From: Litoditis marina
Lineage: Eukaryota; Nematoda; Chromadorea; Rhabditida; Rhabditidae
DNA: 64,000 nt
Assembly (NCBI GenBank): GCA_964036275.1
Contig: OZ038435.1
Location: forward strand, 33,235,728-33,299,727
Direction: 5' to 3'
The position numbers were made by a program, and so were the translations under genes. Shown in pieces: positions 48,401-60,100 of the stretch. The number at the start of each line of letters is the position of its first letter. The first letter of the stretch is position 1. The notes below the pieces were generated by a model, which was not told where the DNA came from, searched no databases, and saw nothing but the letters and a program-made list of their open reading frames with translations.

Positions 48401-50215
48401 AGAGGTCGACCGAAACAATTCGCACTAGTATGCCTTCCTCAAAAGGAAGATCTCGATAAAGTGAGTTCACACACGGATTTACTCGGTTATGTAGAAGTTT
48501 GCGGGTTGAGTAGTGTAATATTGTATATTTAGTCTATAATGAACAACACTAAACATTACTGATAGTATACTTGTTTTCCAGTCTTTGGTTTGCTTGACCA
48601 CACAGATTTAAATTTAGGAAGTAAACACGAAAATTTTATGAAGTCTGGCGTACTCTCGTCGAATAACACTTATTTCTCGAAAAATGGTATCTTCTGCCAA
48701 TTGTCGTTATTGGATAGGAGGTTAGGGTTTAACATCTATTTGCAGTTACGTCGTCGCCACAGGGATGGTCCCGTCATCATTGTACAGTCTCCGCGAACCA
48801 AGGAAGAAGACAAAATGGACACGGAAAATGGAACAGAAGTCAAGGTATGATGGAGACTGTCTTGATAGGAGGAGGCCTAATCAGAGTTGTAGTTTGATTC
48901 GCGTGGCTTCTGAGATGGCGAGAAGTGATATCCAATCAATAGTTTTTTGAGACCTGCTATCATTGGTTTTCTACGAGAAAAGAGTGATTTTTCCAACTAA
49001 CAGAACGCGAATATTCAATGCAGGAAGCTGCTTTTCACAATCGAACTTTTCTTTAGTAATGTCAGTTTATGTAAGCCGACTATTGTGGAATAAAACGCTA
49101 TTTGTTGTTCTGTCATTATTTTTAGTTGCTAAGTAGATGGCAGATGTCTCTTTTCTGCAGAAGCCGTCTCGCGATGATGTGTGGAAGGACGTTGTGAGTG
49201 TGGATCGGTCAGCCCACGAGAAGCCCATCTCGCTGAAGGCCCTATTTCCCGAAGGGAAAACTGTGGACAAGTTAGTCTAGGGACATTTGTATACGAACTT
49301 TTGCCAAATTGGGGTTTTGTTTTCAAAATATGCAGCCGTGTTTTCGTAGACAACAAGGTCATTCAGGAAGAACTTACCGGGGTATGCAATTCAATCAACC
49401 AGATTTATCAATAATTGAAATGTGTTTTAATGAAGAGAGCTTGAAGAAATTAATCCTGTTCGAGAATATAAGGTCAAGCTAAGGTCAAGCAAATAATCTT
49501 CCAGTTCGCATCCTTCATCCTTATCATGTGTTTTTTTCAAAAATATTTTCCCGATGTTCTTGATATGGTTCTCAATAACATAGCCTCGTTGCAGACGGCT
49601 GAAACGCAAACTGCTCAATCGAGTGAAGAAAGTGAAGGCGAAGAGACGAAAGTTGGACCGTGAAGTTCGACTACGCGAATTGGCGGAGCTGGAGCAGGAA
49701 AGGGAGAGCACGAGATATAGGGATGCTGCTTCGAGGTGATTTAGTGACATATCTGCACACTCCGGACTCCGTGCTCCAATCGCAGAAACATGATAAACTT
49801 TTAGAAGGGAAAATGTCAAATTTCGCTGTGAAAATGCTGTCTTCATTCTCTAGGAAGTTTCTACGTCATTGTTGTGGATAGATCTCTGTACACGCCGTTG
49901 TTAATGGATATCGCCCGAAAAACAACGGGATCAAAGTACAAACACAAAGATTTAGGGTCACATACACCGTATAAGCTTGCTTTGCCAAAAGCGAACCCTC
50001 TATACAATTCTCTTTTTTTCAGGCCAACCATTGGTCGTGTGGTCCGCGGTGACTATTCGTTCTCGGCAGCCCGCGGGCGTGCCCTAGCCTTCGTGCCACT
50101 CTGCTGTCTTGACGACGTCCGCGCCACCGGCAACGTGGTTCTGTTGCGGAACATCAGCTCCAAGTACTTCCATCCTGCCAAATTGTCCATTCTGCGCAAC
50201 ATGACCGAGTTGTAG
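39435..50215 (+). CDS. POP1: Ribonuclease P/MRP protein subunit POP1
   Basis: Twenty-two exons: 39435-39524, 40602-40687, 40929-41064, 41422-41501, 41714-41825, 41924-42031, 42205-42284, 42586-42697, 42984-43076, 43477-43589, 44225-44345, 44538-44644, 44833-44990, 45324-45487, 45915-46031, 46500-46599, 48342-48460, 48746-48844, 49161-49270, 49336-49381, 49584-49735, 50023-50215. They total 2496 bp, 831 aa (human 1024). Diagnostic pieces are [36 protein letters not shown] (residues about 105-128) and [10 protein letters not shown], then the POPLD region and the C-terminal [18 protein letters not shown]1 is the large scaffold for tRNA 5'-end maturation and rRNA processing. Exon 13 could also start at 44824, adding three residues. 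Exon 21 must use the acceptor at 49583, because the stronger-looking one at 49593 leads to an early stop. An antisense gene lies in intron 16. Confidence 0.93.
39783..39913. mobile_element. MITE family A (AGGACGATTATGTGG ends), copy 1
   Basis: Terminal inverted repeats read GTTAAAGCAGGACGATTATG and, reversed, GAAAGAAGGACGATTATGTG. An internal inverted pair around AAACTGCAA/TTGCAGTTT lies between. It is in POP1 intron 1. Copies are at 41095-41210 and 60839-60965. Confidence 0.8.
40361..40478. repeat. Long imperfect palindrome in POP1 intron 1
   Basis: The 45-bp arms (40361-40405 and 40434-40478) begin CTGGCGTTTTACTGCAGTAG and pair at about 40 of 45 positions around a 28-bp loop. Related ACTACCAGTAAA / GGTAGTAAC words occur at 39935-40060, so the palindrome may be one end of a larger decayed element. 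Confidence 0.75.
41095..41210. mobile_element. MITE family A, copy 2
   Basis: It runs from CTTAAAGTAGGACGATTATG to CATAATCGTCCTTCTTTAAG, with about 27-bp terminal inverted repeats, 116 bp in all. It lies in POP1 intron 3. Confidence 0.85.
43738..44093. mobile_element. TTCGGACAACTTTACTGG foldback element with nested palindrome
   Basis: Outer arms ACCGGTAAAGTTGTCCGAAT (43739) and ATTCGGACAACTTTACTGGT (44073) are reverse complements and extend inward over AAATTCGAAAAACGG. The centre is a second palindrome: GTCGCTTAGTCGGACCTTAC (43875-43894) against GTAAGGTCTGACTAAGCGAC (43907-43926). It is about 355 bp, non-coding, in POP1 intron 10. Single ends of the same family appear near 16455, 23958, 43622 and 45506. 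Confidence 0.8.
44118..44190. repeat. TGTAGTTTGATC inverted-repeat element, POP1 intron copy
   Basis: It runs from TTTGTAGTTTGATGCCG to GAGCTCAAACTACAACTC, with a diverged TTTTCGATCAAAATTTG centre. It lies directly after the larger foldback at 43738-44093. Confidence 0.7.
46118..46258. repeat. AATTGGAATTGC-type short interspersed repeat
   Basis: The hexamer ATTGGA/TCCAAT and its palindromic relatives (GAATTGCAATTCCAATT) recur at least ten times in 140 bp. It is simple-sequence material in POP1 intron 15, able to fold but without coding meaning. Confidence 0.75.
46982..47812 (-). CDS. Small secreted Tyr/Ala-rich protein, nested in a POP1 intron
   Basis: Three exons (47812-47802, 47503-47323, 47062-46982) total 273 bp, 90 aa. 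Residues 1 to about 20 are a clear signal peptide ([20 protein letters not shown], cleavage after TSA likely). The mature part is about 45 residues of Y/A/S/P/G-rich repeats ([20 protein letters not shown] and similar), then a Gln-rich stretch ([12 protein letters not shown]) and a polar end. It has no cysteine after the signal peptide. I do not recognise the family. The composition recalls nematode cuticle-associated or Gly/Tyr-rich secreted peptides, some of which are antimicrobial, but that is only analogy. All junctions are GT..AG and in phase. It lies wholly inside POP1 intron 16 on the opposite strand, with its own TATA box. Confidence 0.88.
47861..47868 (-). promoter_or_regulatory. TATA box of the nested secreted-protein gene
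   Basis: On the minus strand the sequence reads AGTATATAAGGC, about 50 bp before the ATG. A start site about 30 bp downstream would leave a 5' UTR of roughly 20-25 nt. This is the clearest core promoter in the window and suggests strong, tissue-restricted expression independent of POP1. Confidence 0.75.
49928..50006. repeat. Stem-loop repeat copy in the last POP1 intron
   Basis: GATCAAAGTACAAACAC is followed by CATACACCGTATAAGCTTGC and AAAGCGAACCCTCTATA, the same order and spacing as the copies near 3045, 12130 and 19960. It ends close to the acceptor of exon 22. Confidence 0.6.
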
Positions 50216-51110
50216 GTATCCACCTTCCCTTACCTTGGTTCACTGTGAGGCATCATACGTTCTATACTTAAGCCTGCTTGCTACCTTTTGAAATTGCGTA
50301 ACGATCAAGACCTTGATGAACTATGGAATTTACGGCGGATTTTTCGGGTTTCCAACGTTTTTGTTCTTATTTCATGTGTTTGTCTGCCTCTGATCTACTG
50401 ACTAGTAATACTTTATGCTGGATGAAGGATTGTTTCACAGAACTTCCCGCTTTTTTTTATCGTGATTGTGTTGTATGTTTCCCTTGATCGAAATTAAGCA
50501 CTGGTAAGAAGTGTTGTTGATAGTTCGCTTCCCTGATCAGCTGATGGTTATTTTATGAATTTTGTGCATTATTGATGTTGTTTATGTTATGATGTTACCT
50601 GGTTGTTATTCGTTGTTATTAAAATACAGTATCACTTGATATTCATTACGACTGTGGTTGGTTCCACTCATTACCTTTTTACTGCTATTCTGGATTTTCT
50701 TCTTCACTCGAAAACTTGATTGGTGTTGATTAAATGGCGTGTTTTTATTGGCGGTTTCTGGTATGGTTCCCCTTCCAAAACAAAGGAAAAGTATACTGTA
50801 TTGCTCATTTTAACATGTGTAAATGTACGCAACCTCGTTCGGTTCGCTGCTTTTTTTTCACACACAACCGCTACATTAAGAATAATAGCATGGTAATATG
50901 TTAATTTTAGTGGCTTTCAATCTTTTATCTTTGCTTCCATGCAAACAACATACACTAGTTCACATGAATACTTTACTTCGTAATCCGTATTTTTGATGTA
51001 GGTCTTTGCATCAGAACCACGTGTAGTTCTGTTGTTCGCCTGTTACTCAACTTGCTCGGGTTCTCCCTGATTGCTTTCCATGTCAGGTTTCGCGGACTGT
51101 GCCCGAGGGG
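50216..51110. other. POP1-FHIP1 intergenic region
   Basis: 895 bp, T-rich, with no coding exon seen. The last 24 bp (51087-51110) are probably the FHIP1 5' UTR after an acceptor-like CATGTCAG ending at 51086. The gap is larger than the others in the cluster, so FHIP1 may have its own promoter here. Confidence 0.5.
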
Positions 51111-54100
51111 ATGTTGTCGTTTCTGTCCCGCCTCGGCTCCCCGTCATCTGCGAATACGTCACCGTCACGTGACAGCTCACCCGGAAACGGTACAATTTAT
51201 ATGTATGGCCAAACAGTTTCACAGCCTGATTAACGGTACAAAAAGAGAAGAGAGTTAAGAAGAGAGTTTCACAAGGGTTGTTCATCAAGTTGAAGTTAGA
51301 GTTTCGGTTTTTTTTGAGTTTCTAGTTCTGGAGAAAATCGAGTTAGTGAAAATCTAAGAAAGCGAGTTCGAGTTTACAACCATAATCTTTACGGAGCAGA
51401 AGTTCAAATTTTGATATTTCAAGAAATTCAACCTCCCAGGAGTTGTTGTTATTTGCAGCCGCTCCCACCAGCTCCTGGTCGCCGGCCTTCGCCTCGGACC
51501 CGTCTCAATGGGAATCGACCTTCGAGAAGTGTTGGCAACGAACGGAACAACTTCTGGAGCACAAGGAGGTCGACGTCGAACACGATGTGTCCTACGATGA
51601 GGTGAGCATTGTGTTATTACCCTATTGACCAACCAGAAGCTGAATTTTTCGTTTTAGTGATTTTTATACAGCTTGCATCAGTGTAGTTGCGTCTTTGAAA
51701 ACGTTCCGTGGTCCTCGAGAGCAGGATACCGTGCCCTCACCACCTTGGACATTTTGGCCAATAGCAAAGGGGACGATGAAGACGAGGCTTGACAAAATAA
51801 TTAAGGGTAAAAACATAATTATCCGTACTGCAAGATCACTACAATCACTAGTAGTACCATATAAACGGTTTTAGTTAGCAATGTGAGCCGCAGAACCAAG
51901 TTATGCCCCGTTTTACCAGATTTTTTGTCACACCCTCGTCCCCTTTGCTATTTCCCGACATTTTTGGTGCAAATTAGAAAATTCGTCGGTGAAAGATGAA
52001 ATTGACTAGTTGCTTTCGTTTGCAGATGACCCAACTGCTCTCCCAGTTGTCACAGATGTGTCAGTTGTTGATGATGGAAGTCAACTCGCAACCGGAACCG
52101 GCTATTGGACCAATTCTGGACCGGTATTTCACCCAACAGGTAAACAGTCTCATACAGTAAGATATGGATTGTGTTGTAGTTTGATTTGAAAGCGCGGTAA
52201 AGTTTACGAATACGCATCGCATCAAACTACAAATACCACACACTCTATCAAAAATTACCCATTAGGTTTGATTCTCCTTCAGAGATATCTGTACTTCTCA
52301 TGTCTAATGTTCTGTCTATTTGATAGAGTTTTTTCTCTATTTTGGGTAGATACATTTTTATTTGGTCGGAAGTCAAAGTTGTATTTCCAGATTCTCGAAC
52401 GTGTCATGGACTGGGCTATTCAAGTTCCGGACTTTCACAAGCCAATCTGTCAGGTAAATTGGATCTTTTCACGAATTTTAGATTATGCCTACCGCGGTAG
52501 GGTTAGAACATAGAAATAGTATGTTAAAGAAGAGGGTGTAGAGTCGCGGAAGCTCTCGCGAGTTTTGAGTATATCGGATACGCATAGTATGAATCATATA
52601 GCTGGTCTTTTTTCGCAAACTAGTGAGGACTTGTTTTGGTCAAATTTCCGAAGCAATATTGTTTGTATTGATATGGATTAGTTGGATTGGGGCCATGAAG
52701 AAAATTGGAGTGAGTTCTGTGCACAGCCTATGGTCCTTGTCATGAGCATATTCGAGTGACTAAAACGTATTCGAATATCATATCTGCATATTTGTAACCC
52801 CATATCTTTTCAGTTGTCACTCATTCGTATCTACGAGTCAATTATCAACGAGAGTCATTCCCAAAACCACTGCCTGCTGGTACACAAACCAGTTCTTAAC
52901 CCACTGCTCAGGCTGTTCGAATGGTCAGTCAGTATTAGTTATTATGTATGAATGGTCCGCACAGTATGAATTATATGTAGTTGGAATAGCTGGTCTTTTT
53001 TGGAAACCAGTGAAGTCTTGTTTTGAGCAAATTTCCAAAGCAATGCTCTTTATCTTGATGTGGATTAGTAGAAATTAGCTTGTTTTTGCTCATTATAGCC
53101 TGAAGGAGAAGGTAGTGTCTATTGTAACATGGCAGTGACTTGAGAAATTGGATTAACAATTTATACATGAGTATAGCTATGTATTTTTGTAAAATTTCTG
53201 GTTCGTCTAGGTGTAAACGGGTGGAAATTGTTCGTTCGAAACAACAGGGACAACAGCCGACTGCCAGAGACAAACACTTTGTTCTACTTCTCAATCAGGT
53301 TTGTTCTCCACCATCGTTCAGCGAGGATATATTACTCGGTTCTTCTACCGGTGTCACTTTTGCTTTGAGGACGGATGAGTGGCAAATAGTAACGTATCTC
53401 ATGTGACTAAGATATTTTTCTCAAATAATTATCTTTGGGTACGTTTTATTTATTCCTCTTATTGCATAATAGCGTTATAGTGACAGTCGAACGATATTTT
53501 CTTTGGAACTTTTTGACCATTCATTCGGTTGTTTCATTTCTTATTTGCAGATCTGCACAAAGTTGGCCGAAGATCGAACTCTGCTGCATTTCTTCTTCTC
53601 GTGTGCCGAGGGAGCCAATCAGTTTATTGTCTTCTCTCTCCTGGTTCCCTTTCTCTATGAACAGGTGAGCGCAGGGTTGCATACAACTGGTTTGTGTGGC
53701 AAACTATCTGTGATTGCCCAAGACCCCTATAATTGGTTTGTACATTAACAAAATTTAACTATCTTGGTTTGATAGTTGGGTGATTGGAAGCTAATTCTTT
53801 CTGCGACAGGAGAACGACAAGGATATGGTGTGTTTTCGTCCTTATGTTTCCCACCAAATTTCAAGAAGAGTACATTTTCAGAATGACGTGGGTCAACTGG
53901 CCCGCGACGCTCTTCTTCTGATTCTCTCTGTATCCGCCCAACATGATGCCATCGCGCAATTCGTCGCCGAGAAGGTGATACATAAAAATTGTTAATTCCT
54001 TTAAAACCTTTGTTTTTAAAAAATTTATAGGAATGGTCTTCTTTCTCTGTTTTCGAACAAAGTGTAAAGGTTTATGCGAATAATACAAGAATGTAATACA

Positions 54101-57100
54101 CGACTATTTGTTACGATTCGCATTCTTACACCAGCCGGGCCCTATTGTTAGGTAAGGGGGGACACTATTGTAAAAAAAATCAAAAAAGTCAGCTGATGCT
54201 GATGTATGGTCAAAATAACATTAAGTTGCTGTATTGCAATTCTCAGCGGTCATTTTCGTGTGTTTCTAGAGTGCCTTCTGTCCGGTGGTGGCCACCGGGC
54301 TGTCCGGCTGTTTCTCGCAGCTGCCGCGGGTTCTGGCGGGCGAGTCGGCGGACCGGCTGGTACCCGATCAGTACATGGAGGTCCTGGCCAACTTCAACTC
54401 TTCTATAGTATTCTGCAACGCCGTAGTACAGGTACATATATTACTAACGTAATTTTCGCGGGTATTGGGTGAATTTGGACATTTTTTACTGATGATTTAG
54501 TTTATTTAGTTCGGAAAATGGGCTTCTTTTCTTTGCGGAATTGGGTTAAATTTGAACATTTTTACTCATAACTATTGATTTGGTTTATTTAATTCGGAAA
54601 ATGGGCTTATTTTCTTTACATTTAGACATTTTCTGCTGGATACTATCAATCTTGAAGTGTTTTTATTGATTTGTATATGCACCAATAAAGTTTGTAGAAA
54701 TAGTTTTCAGGCGGCTCACCCAGCGGTGGTCGATCAGATCTGCACCTTCTTCTATTCCGGATTTCTCATCTCCGTTGTGAAACCAGCACTTCTACAGGTG
54801 AGCGAAGAGTTTCAAGAGGGGAATTATTTTGCTATTAGTAAGAGCATCGGCTGCATACACTTTTTCTGAATACATTTAGTTCGTGTTGAGGCTAATACCC
54901 GGAGGTTCATACTTCTGAAAAACGAGTATCGATTTGAGTCGCGTTATACGCCTACTAATTTGATACACATAAAATGTATCGACGTTTTACGCCAACCCAA
55001 TATATCGGCGTTAAAAAAATGTATCGAGGCCCAAGCGTTAGGGTTTCCGATTTACTACTTGATCGACCGAATCAACGTATAGTTATTTGTGTAGTTTGGT
55101 TCCTAATAGTTGTACATACCCATAACACTGCTTTCCAGGAAGAGCGAGAGGCAGTGGCCGCCTCGACGGCCTACCTGCAGGTGTGTATGGATGCTGTCAG
55201 TGAACCGGCCCTCCTGCGCACCATCATAAGGATGTTGTTGGTGGAACGGGATGAAGAGGGTACACCACTGGTACAGGTGGTGGTGCAACGGATTCGAGGC
55301 AGTGATAGGGTAAATACTCTTGAGATTAATTCTGTACCCATTGTAGGGTGCAAAACACCGAGACTGACTCAACGTTATAAGCCGCATTTCTTGCCGCCTT
55401 TTTGATTTTCTGTAAACCAGTTATATAATTGATGTTTGATGTATATATGATTCCTAGCACAATATATACGTGAATTTCTTTTTCACTGTGTTATTATTTT
55501 ACATATAACATGTGAGATGACGATCAATACTCGGAACTTGAAGCCACATAATTTTTCTATTTCCAGTTGGCTTCGATGTCGTTGCAGTTGTTGGGTGGAC
55601 TATTGCAACTCGGTTGTGAAGATGTCATGCTAGGTAGGCGTAACTAGATGCACGGAGTTTTTGTTACAAAGATAAATGAGTATGAGTGAGTATCAGCCCT
55701 GACCGGTTATGGGTGCTAAATGACTATCACCCGAAAAGTGACGTTCGCCTCGTTTATTTCGAATGGATTTCAGAAATTGATCGGATTTGTCACACTCGTG
55801 GTGCTTGGTACCTTTTGTTGTTTCTTCAAGTTTCAGGCTTGATTCGTATCACAATGTCGTGGTGGTGGTTCATGACCCCCATCTCCAAATATTTTTGTTT
55901 GCGTATGCTCTGAGGTATCCGTTTGTCCTAAGGTTTTCATAGTTAATTTATTAACATTATGCTGTTTCAGTGCTCGTTCTCCGCTACCTTCTCCCGCTTC
56001 GTCACTGTGCGCGCATCCAGCTGCAGCGCACGCGGGAGGCTGGTCATTGCGCCGAGGTGGCACAACGTTTGCTCGACTGCGTACCGGAATGTATGCTGAA
56101 GTTCCCAGAGGTGAGTATTGAGGATGAATTCAGTTCAAACTCCATACACACCATCGCTTCGAATTTCCACAGAAAAACGCGATCGAACTACAAACACAGC
56201 AAAATAAAACAGCATGAGTTTTGACTTGCTTTCGAAAGAGCAAATCCTATAACCAATGATGACTGATATACTATTTGACTACTCTTCAGAGAGGAGTACG
56301 TGTTCGACTGAAAGGGCCTAGGGATAGTTCCTAGTTTTAGTTCGATTTCGTAGTAATATGAATGAGACAAAGTTAATGAAATTTGATTAAATGTGTTTCT
56401 TTTTCAGGTGTCCTCGCAAGCTGCGGTACAGGTGTATTTGAAAGAGGGAGCTCGAGCGGTCGAAAAACGAGCAGCGGCTTGTGGTTCGTGGAAGTGGAGG
56501 TATAGTTTAGGCATGTTGTTCGTACTGTGAGCTTCCAGGTTGACAGGTGAACGTGCGAAACGTAGATATCGATTGAGCATCTGGGCTGAACGTTTGATTA
56601 TGAACACAGCCTATATACTTTGCGGTTGATGAATAAACTAAGATAACTGTTGTCGATTTGGATAGCAAAACTACGTTACTTACACTTACATATTACTCAA
56701 AATCTACCCATGTGCTTGTGATGATGTAGTTTTGTTAATGCGGACAAATGTTTAGGTATGATGGAACAAACCCGAGTCCTTTTCTGTTCCGTGGAGACAG
56801 TGACGAGGAAAATGGACATAGTGTGAGTTCAGGGACCGTTGTGGATGATTTGGGTTGGCGCACACCTCAGAAAATAAAATTATTCACGTACCACCGGTGA
56901 GACCACTCCTCAATAATATGTAGTCACGGAAAACATTTAATCAATCTACGCAGTTGCAAGAAGCACTGAAAATGGCGAAATCTCCATAATTTATTAACAG
57001 CCACCTGGGGTTCATCACCTATCGTATATTCGGAAATGTCTACTCTTTCCAGGCCTTCTCTCGCCTCTCTTCGTGTCGCTCTTCTATGACGTCAGCTACG

Positions 57101-60100
57101 CGCGGCCTCAATCGATATTTCGCGTCGCGCAGCATGCACCTGACAGCCGAATCGACAGCCGGAAATGGTTAGTAGACAGAATAGAGAACTGGGTTGGGAC
57201 ACTTTGTTTTATCATGGCTGTGTTTTAGGGGGAACCATTGAGACAAAGATATCTGGCCTAGCTGTTGAATATCTAGTTGGAGCCTAGTGTTTCATTATTA
57301 ATATAATTTGAAAGTTTTTATGGGAGACAAAGATATTCTATATTTGTCCAGTAGTGGTGCGGTGAGCTACAAAATTAGGTTGTACTGCATGCATTTTGGT
57401 CTCAAGTTACTATTACTGTTGAAAACGTGAAAATCGAAACTTATTGAGTAACATTTTGTGGGCAAGTCCCCCTCTGTACTAATAGCTGACTATGGCGGCT
57501 TCCCTGTCCTCAAAGATAAATATCGCATGCCATCGGCCAGTGCACAGCAGGTCTTATCACGTGTTTCGTTGTCTGAAACGATGATAAGAATGATGGGGGG
57601 CTCTCCTTATCATCTCTGTATTTTCGGAAAAGTTGTTGGTGACGAGAGGACGTCGGTTTTGTTACATGGATGGAGTAGTACGGAAAGTTACTGGTCACTG
57701 GTTCACAATCGCGCGATTCTGAGAGTCCGCAGTTAAATATGAAGGAGGGGATTAGCCAAGTTGGAACGTATAATCATGGAATCACCAAATATTGTCTTTC
57801 AAAGTGTGGCGGTAGTACTTAGCAATAATATGACTTCCACGTAATGTAATCGGAGAACGGTTCTTGAGAATTGTGTGAGAAGTGTATGAGGATGATGAAG
57901 TTATTCAGGAGCGGGAGGTCGTCTGGTAGAGTTGGGTGGTTCGCCCGAGACTGGTTCTATGGAAGAACTGGCAGATGAGGTGGTGGAAGACGAAGAGTTT
58001 GTACTGCCACCGATCAGGTACTGTAGAGCTAGGTATTGTAGGTACTATAGAACAAGCTGCCGTAAATACTCTCGAATTAGCTACTGTTGTTACTGTGTAA
58101 CTAGGGGTTGTTGTTACTGTAGAACTAGGTACTGTTACTGTAGCTACTATTCAAACCCTTTTGTGTTAAAAAAAATACCGTAACAGAGTAAAAAATATAG
58201 GGTCAAGACTGTATTCACACAATAGAACAACAAAAGTGAATATTTTGGCCTCGTTGTATCAGAGAAATTGATATTAGGTGTTTTTGTAATTAGTTGCATG
58301 AGATAATGCATTGTATTTCAGCAGCTCTTCCATCATGACGTCATCTATGATGGACTACTTCCAATTGGCCACCTTCGACGATATGTCGGGCAGCGACGAG
58401 TCGCCCAGTAGTCCCGAGAGAAAGGTAGGAACAGACTATTCTACATTATGCCAACTTCAGTAGAGTGTGACTATGCTGTAAAAAGTAGCCAGTTTTCCGG
58501 CTATTCACACACCTTTGTTGGAGTATGGCGAGGAGACTGTGGCCTTAGACATGAAAGCCGCGGGAGCTTTGCGGGACTCGGCGCTTTGTTGTCCTAATGC
58601 ACTTTCTTAGAGATCTGACATTCCGTGCCGTGACAGTCTTTCATAGTTTGAGTTTCTATCTGAATATTTCGAGTGATTGTCAATTAGTTTGGTTTTATGT
58701 CAATTAGTTTGGTTTCAGACTGCAAATGTTACCAAGAAGCCAGTGACGTCATCTCGCCTCGACTCGTCATCGCTCCCTTCGGAAACAGAATCTTCAACGA
58801 CGACCGGTCGCGGATTCGACACGGACGTCGAGATGGCCAGATCGTTCGTGCTCACCGGGTGGGCTGAGGTGGAGGTACGTGACAGTTCAGTAGGAAACAC
58901 ATCTTCTGTTATGAGGATGGGGCATATATAGGTTGTAGCTTGATCTGCATGAACAACATAGGTTTATAATTGACTTCAACGCAGGTATTACCAGATTCCA
59001 ATCTTTATGTGCCAACCTCATTCTTCATTCAATACAGCTCATTTCATCCGTTTGGCACTTCAAGCTAGGTTACACAATTACACAATGTCTATAAAACGAC
59101 CATCTGTAGATGGGGAAGTACTGGGCTTTCAACATTTTTTTTTGTTTTACTGAAAATGCATCAAGGAGAAAATCATAATAAGCGAGTCCAGACCAAACTA
59201 CAACTAATTTTTGGGTCTGAACAGTTTACTGTTTCAGGACATGGACACATTTCTGTCCCTGCTGGACCGTCAACCGTTGCGACGTGACTGCGCAAAGACG
59301 ACGGTGGGCGAGTGTATGTCGTACATCGACTCCCGTCTACAGTACTGGAACGAGTTGGACGGAGCGGATGAGGAAGAAGTGGAGGGAGATGGGGAGCAGG
59401 AGAAGGAGGATGAGCAGGTGGACGCCATGATCGGACAGCCCATTGATGATGGCGGAGGTGAGTAGCTCTTTCTGGAACAGGCATATGATCCCGTTTGCTT
59501 TCGGTAGAATTTCGTTAGTGGAGGAGTGTATCGCGATCAAACTACAGTGCAGAATTTATCCCGTTTGATTTGGATTTGTTCACACAATATATGGTCACAG
59601 TAGGGGTGGTAGAGGCCAAATTTATGCAAAGTTTTGAGTCGAACTCGAAAATGGGTCGTTTTAATAGTCAATAGAACGTAGAAAGAAATTGAAATTGGGA
59701 GATGTCCTCGGAATTCGAAAACGTGTGGTTATCTAAACAATTGATTTTAACAGATACTTCGTTGTTCCTCGAGTGTGTGTTCTCTCAACTGGAGCGTCTG
59801 TCGGAGCATTCTCTCGTCTACAACCTCCATCTGGCCTCCCTGCTTGCCACCATCATGTCCTATCCGCAGCCCATTCTGGTCGCCTACCTCTTCTCCACCC
59901 AGTCCACCGATCGATATCCACGCCTACTTGAGGTAGGTGTATCGATTTATTGAAGTGTTGGTCCCTTAAATGTCTGATTCGAATAATCAAATATTGAGAT
60001 TTTCATGTGACAGCGGTCTACTCAAGGGTTGTCTGTAATAGATGGTATTCGTACGGGTCTCTCTCTTTGGAGGAAAATCAATTCAAATGGTTGATTGCGC

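Noticed and set aside
54145..54472. Plus-strand frames over FHIP1 exon 9
   Set aside because: They are out of frame with the conserved FCPVVATGLSG reading, and arise from the high G/C content of the exon.
57458..57736. 92-codon plus-strand frame in an FHIP1 intron
   Set aside because: No splice sites join it in phase between exons 16 and 17, and no recognisable domain is seen.
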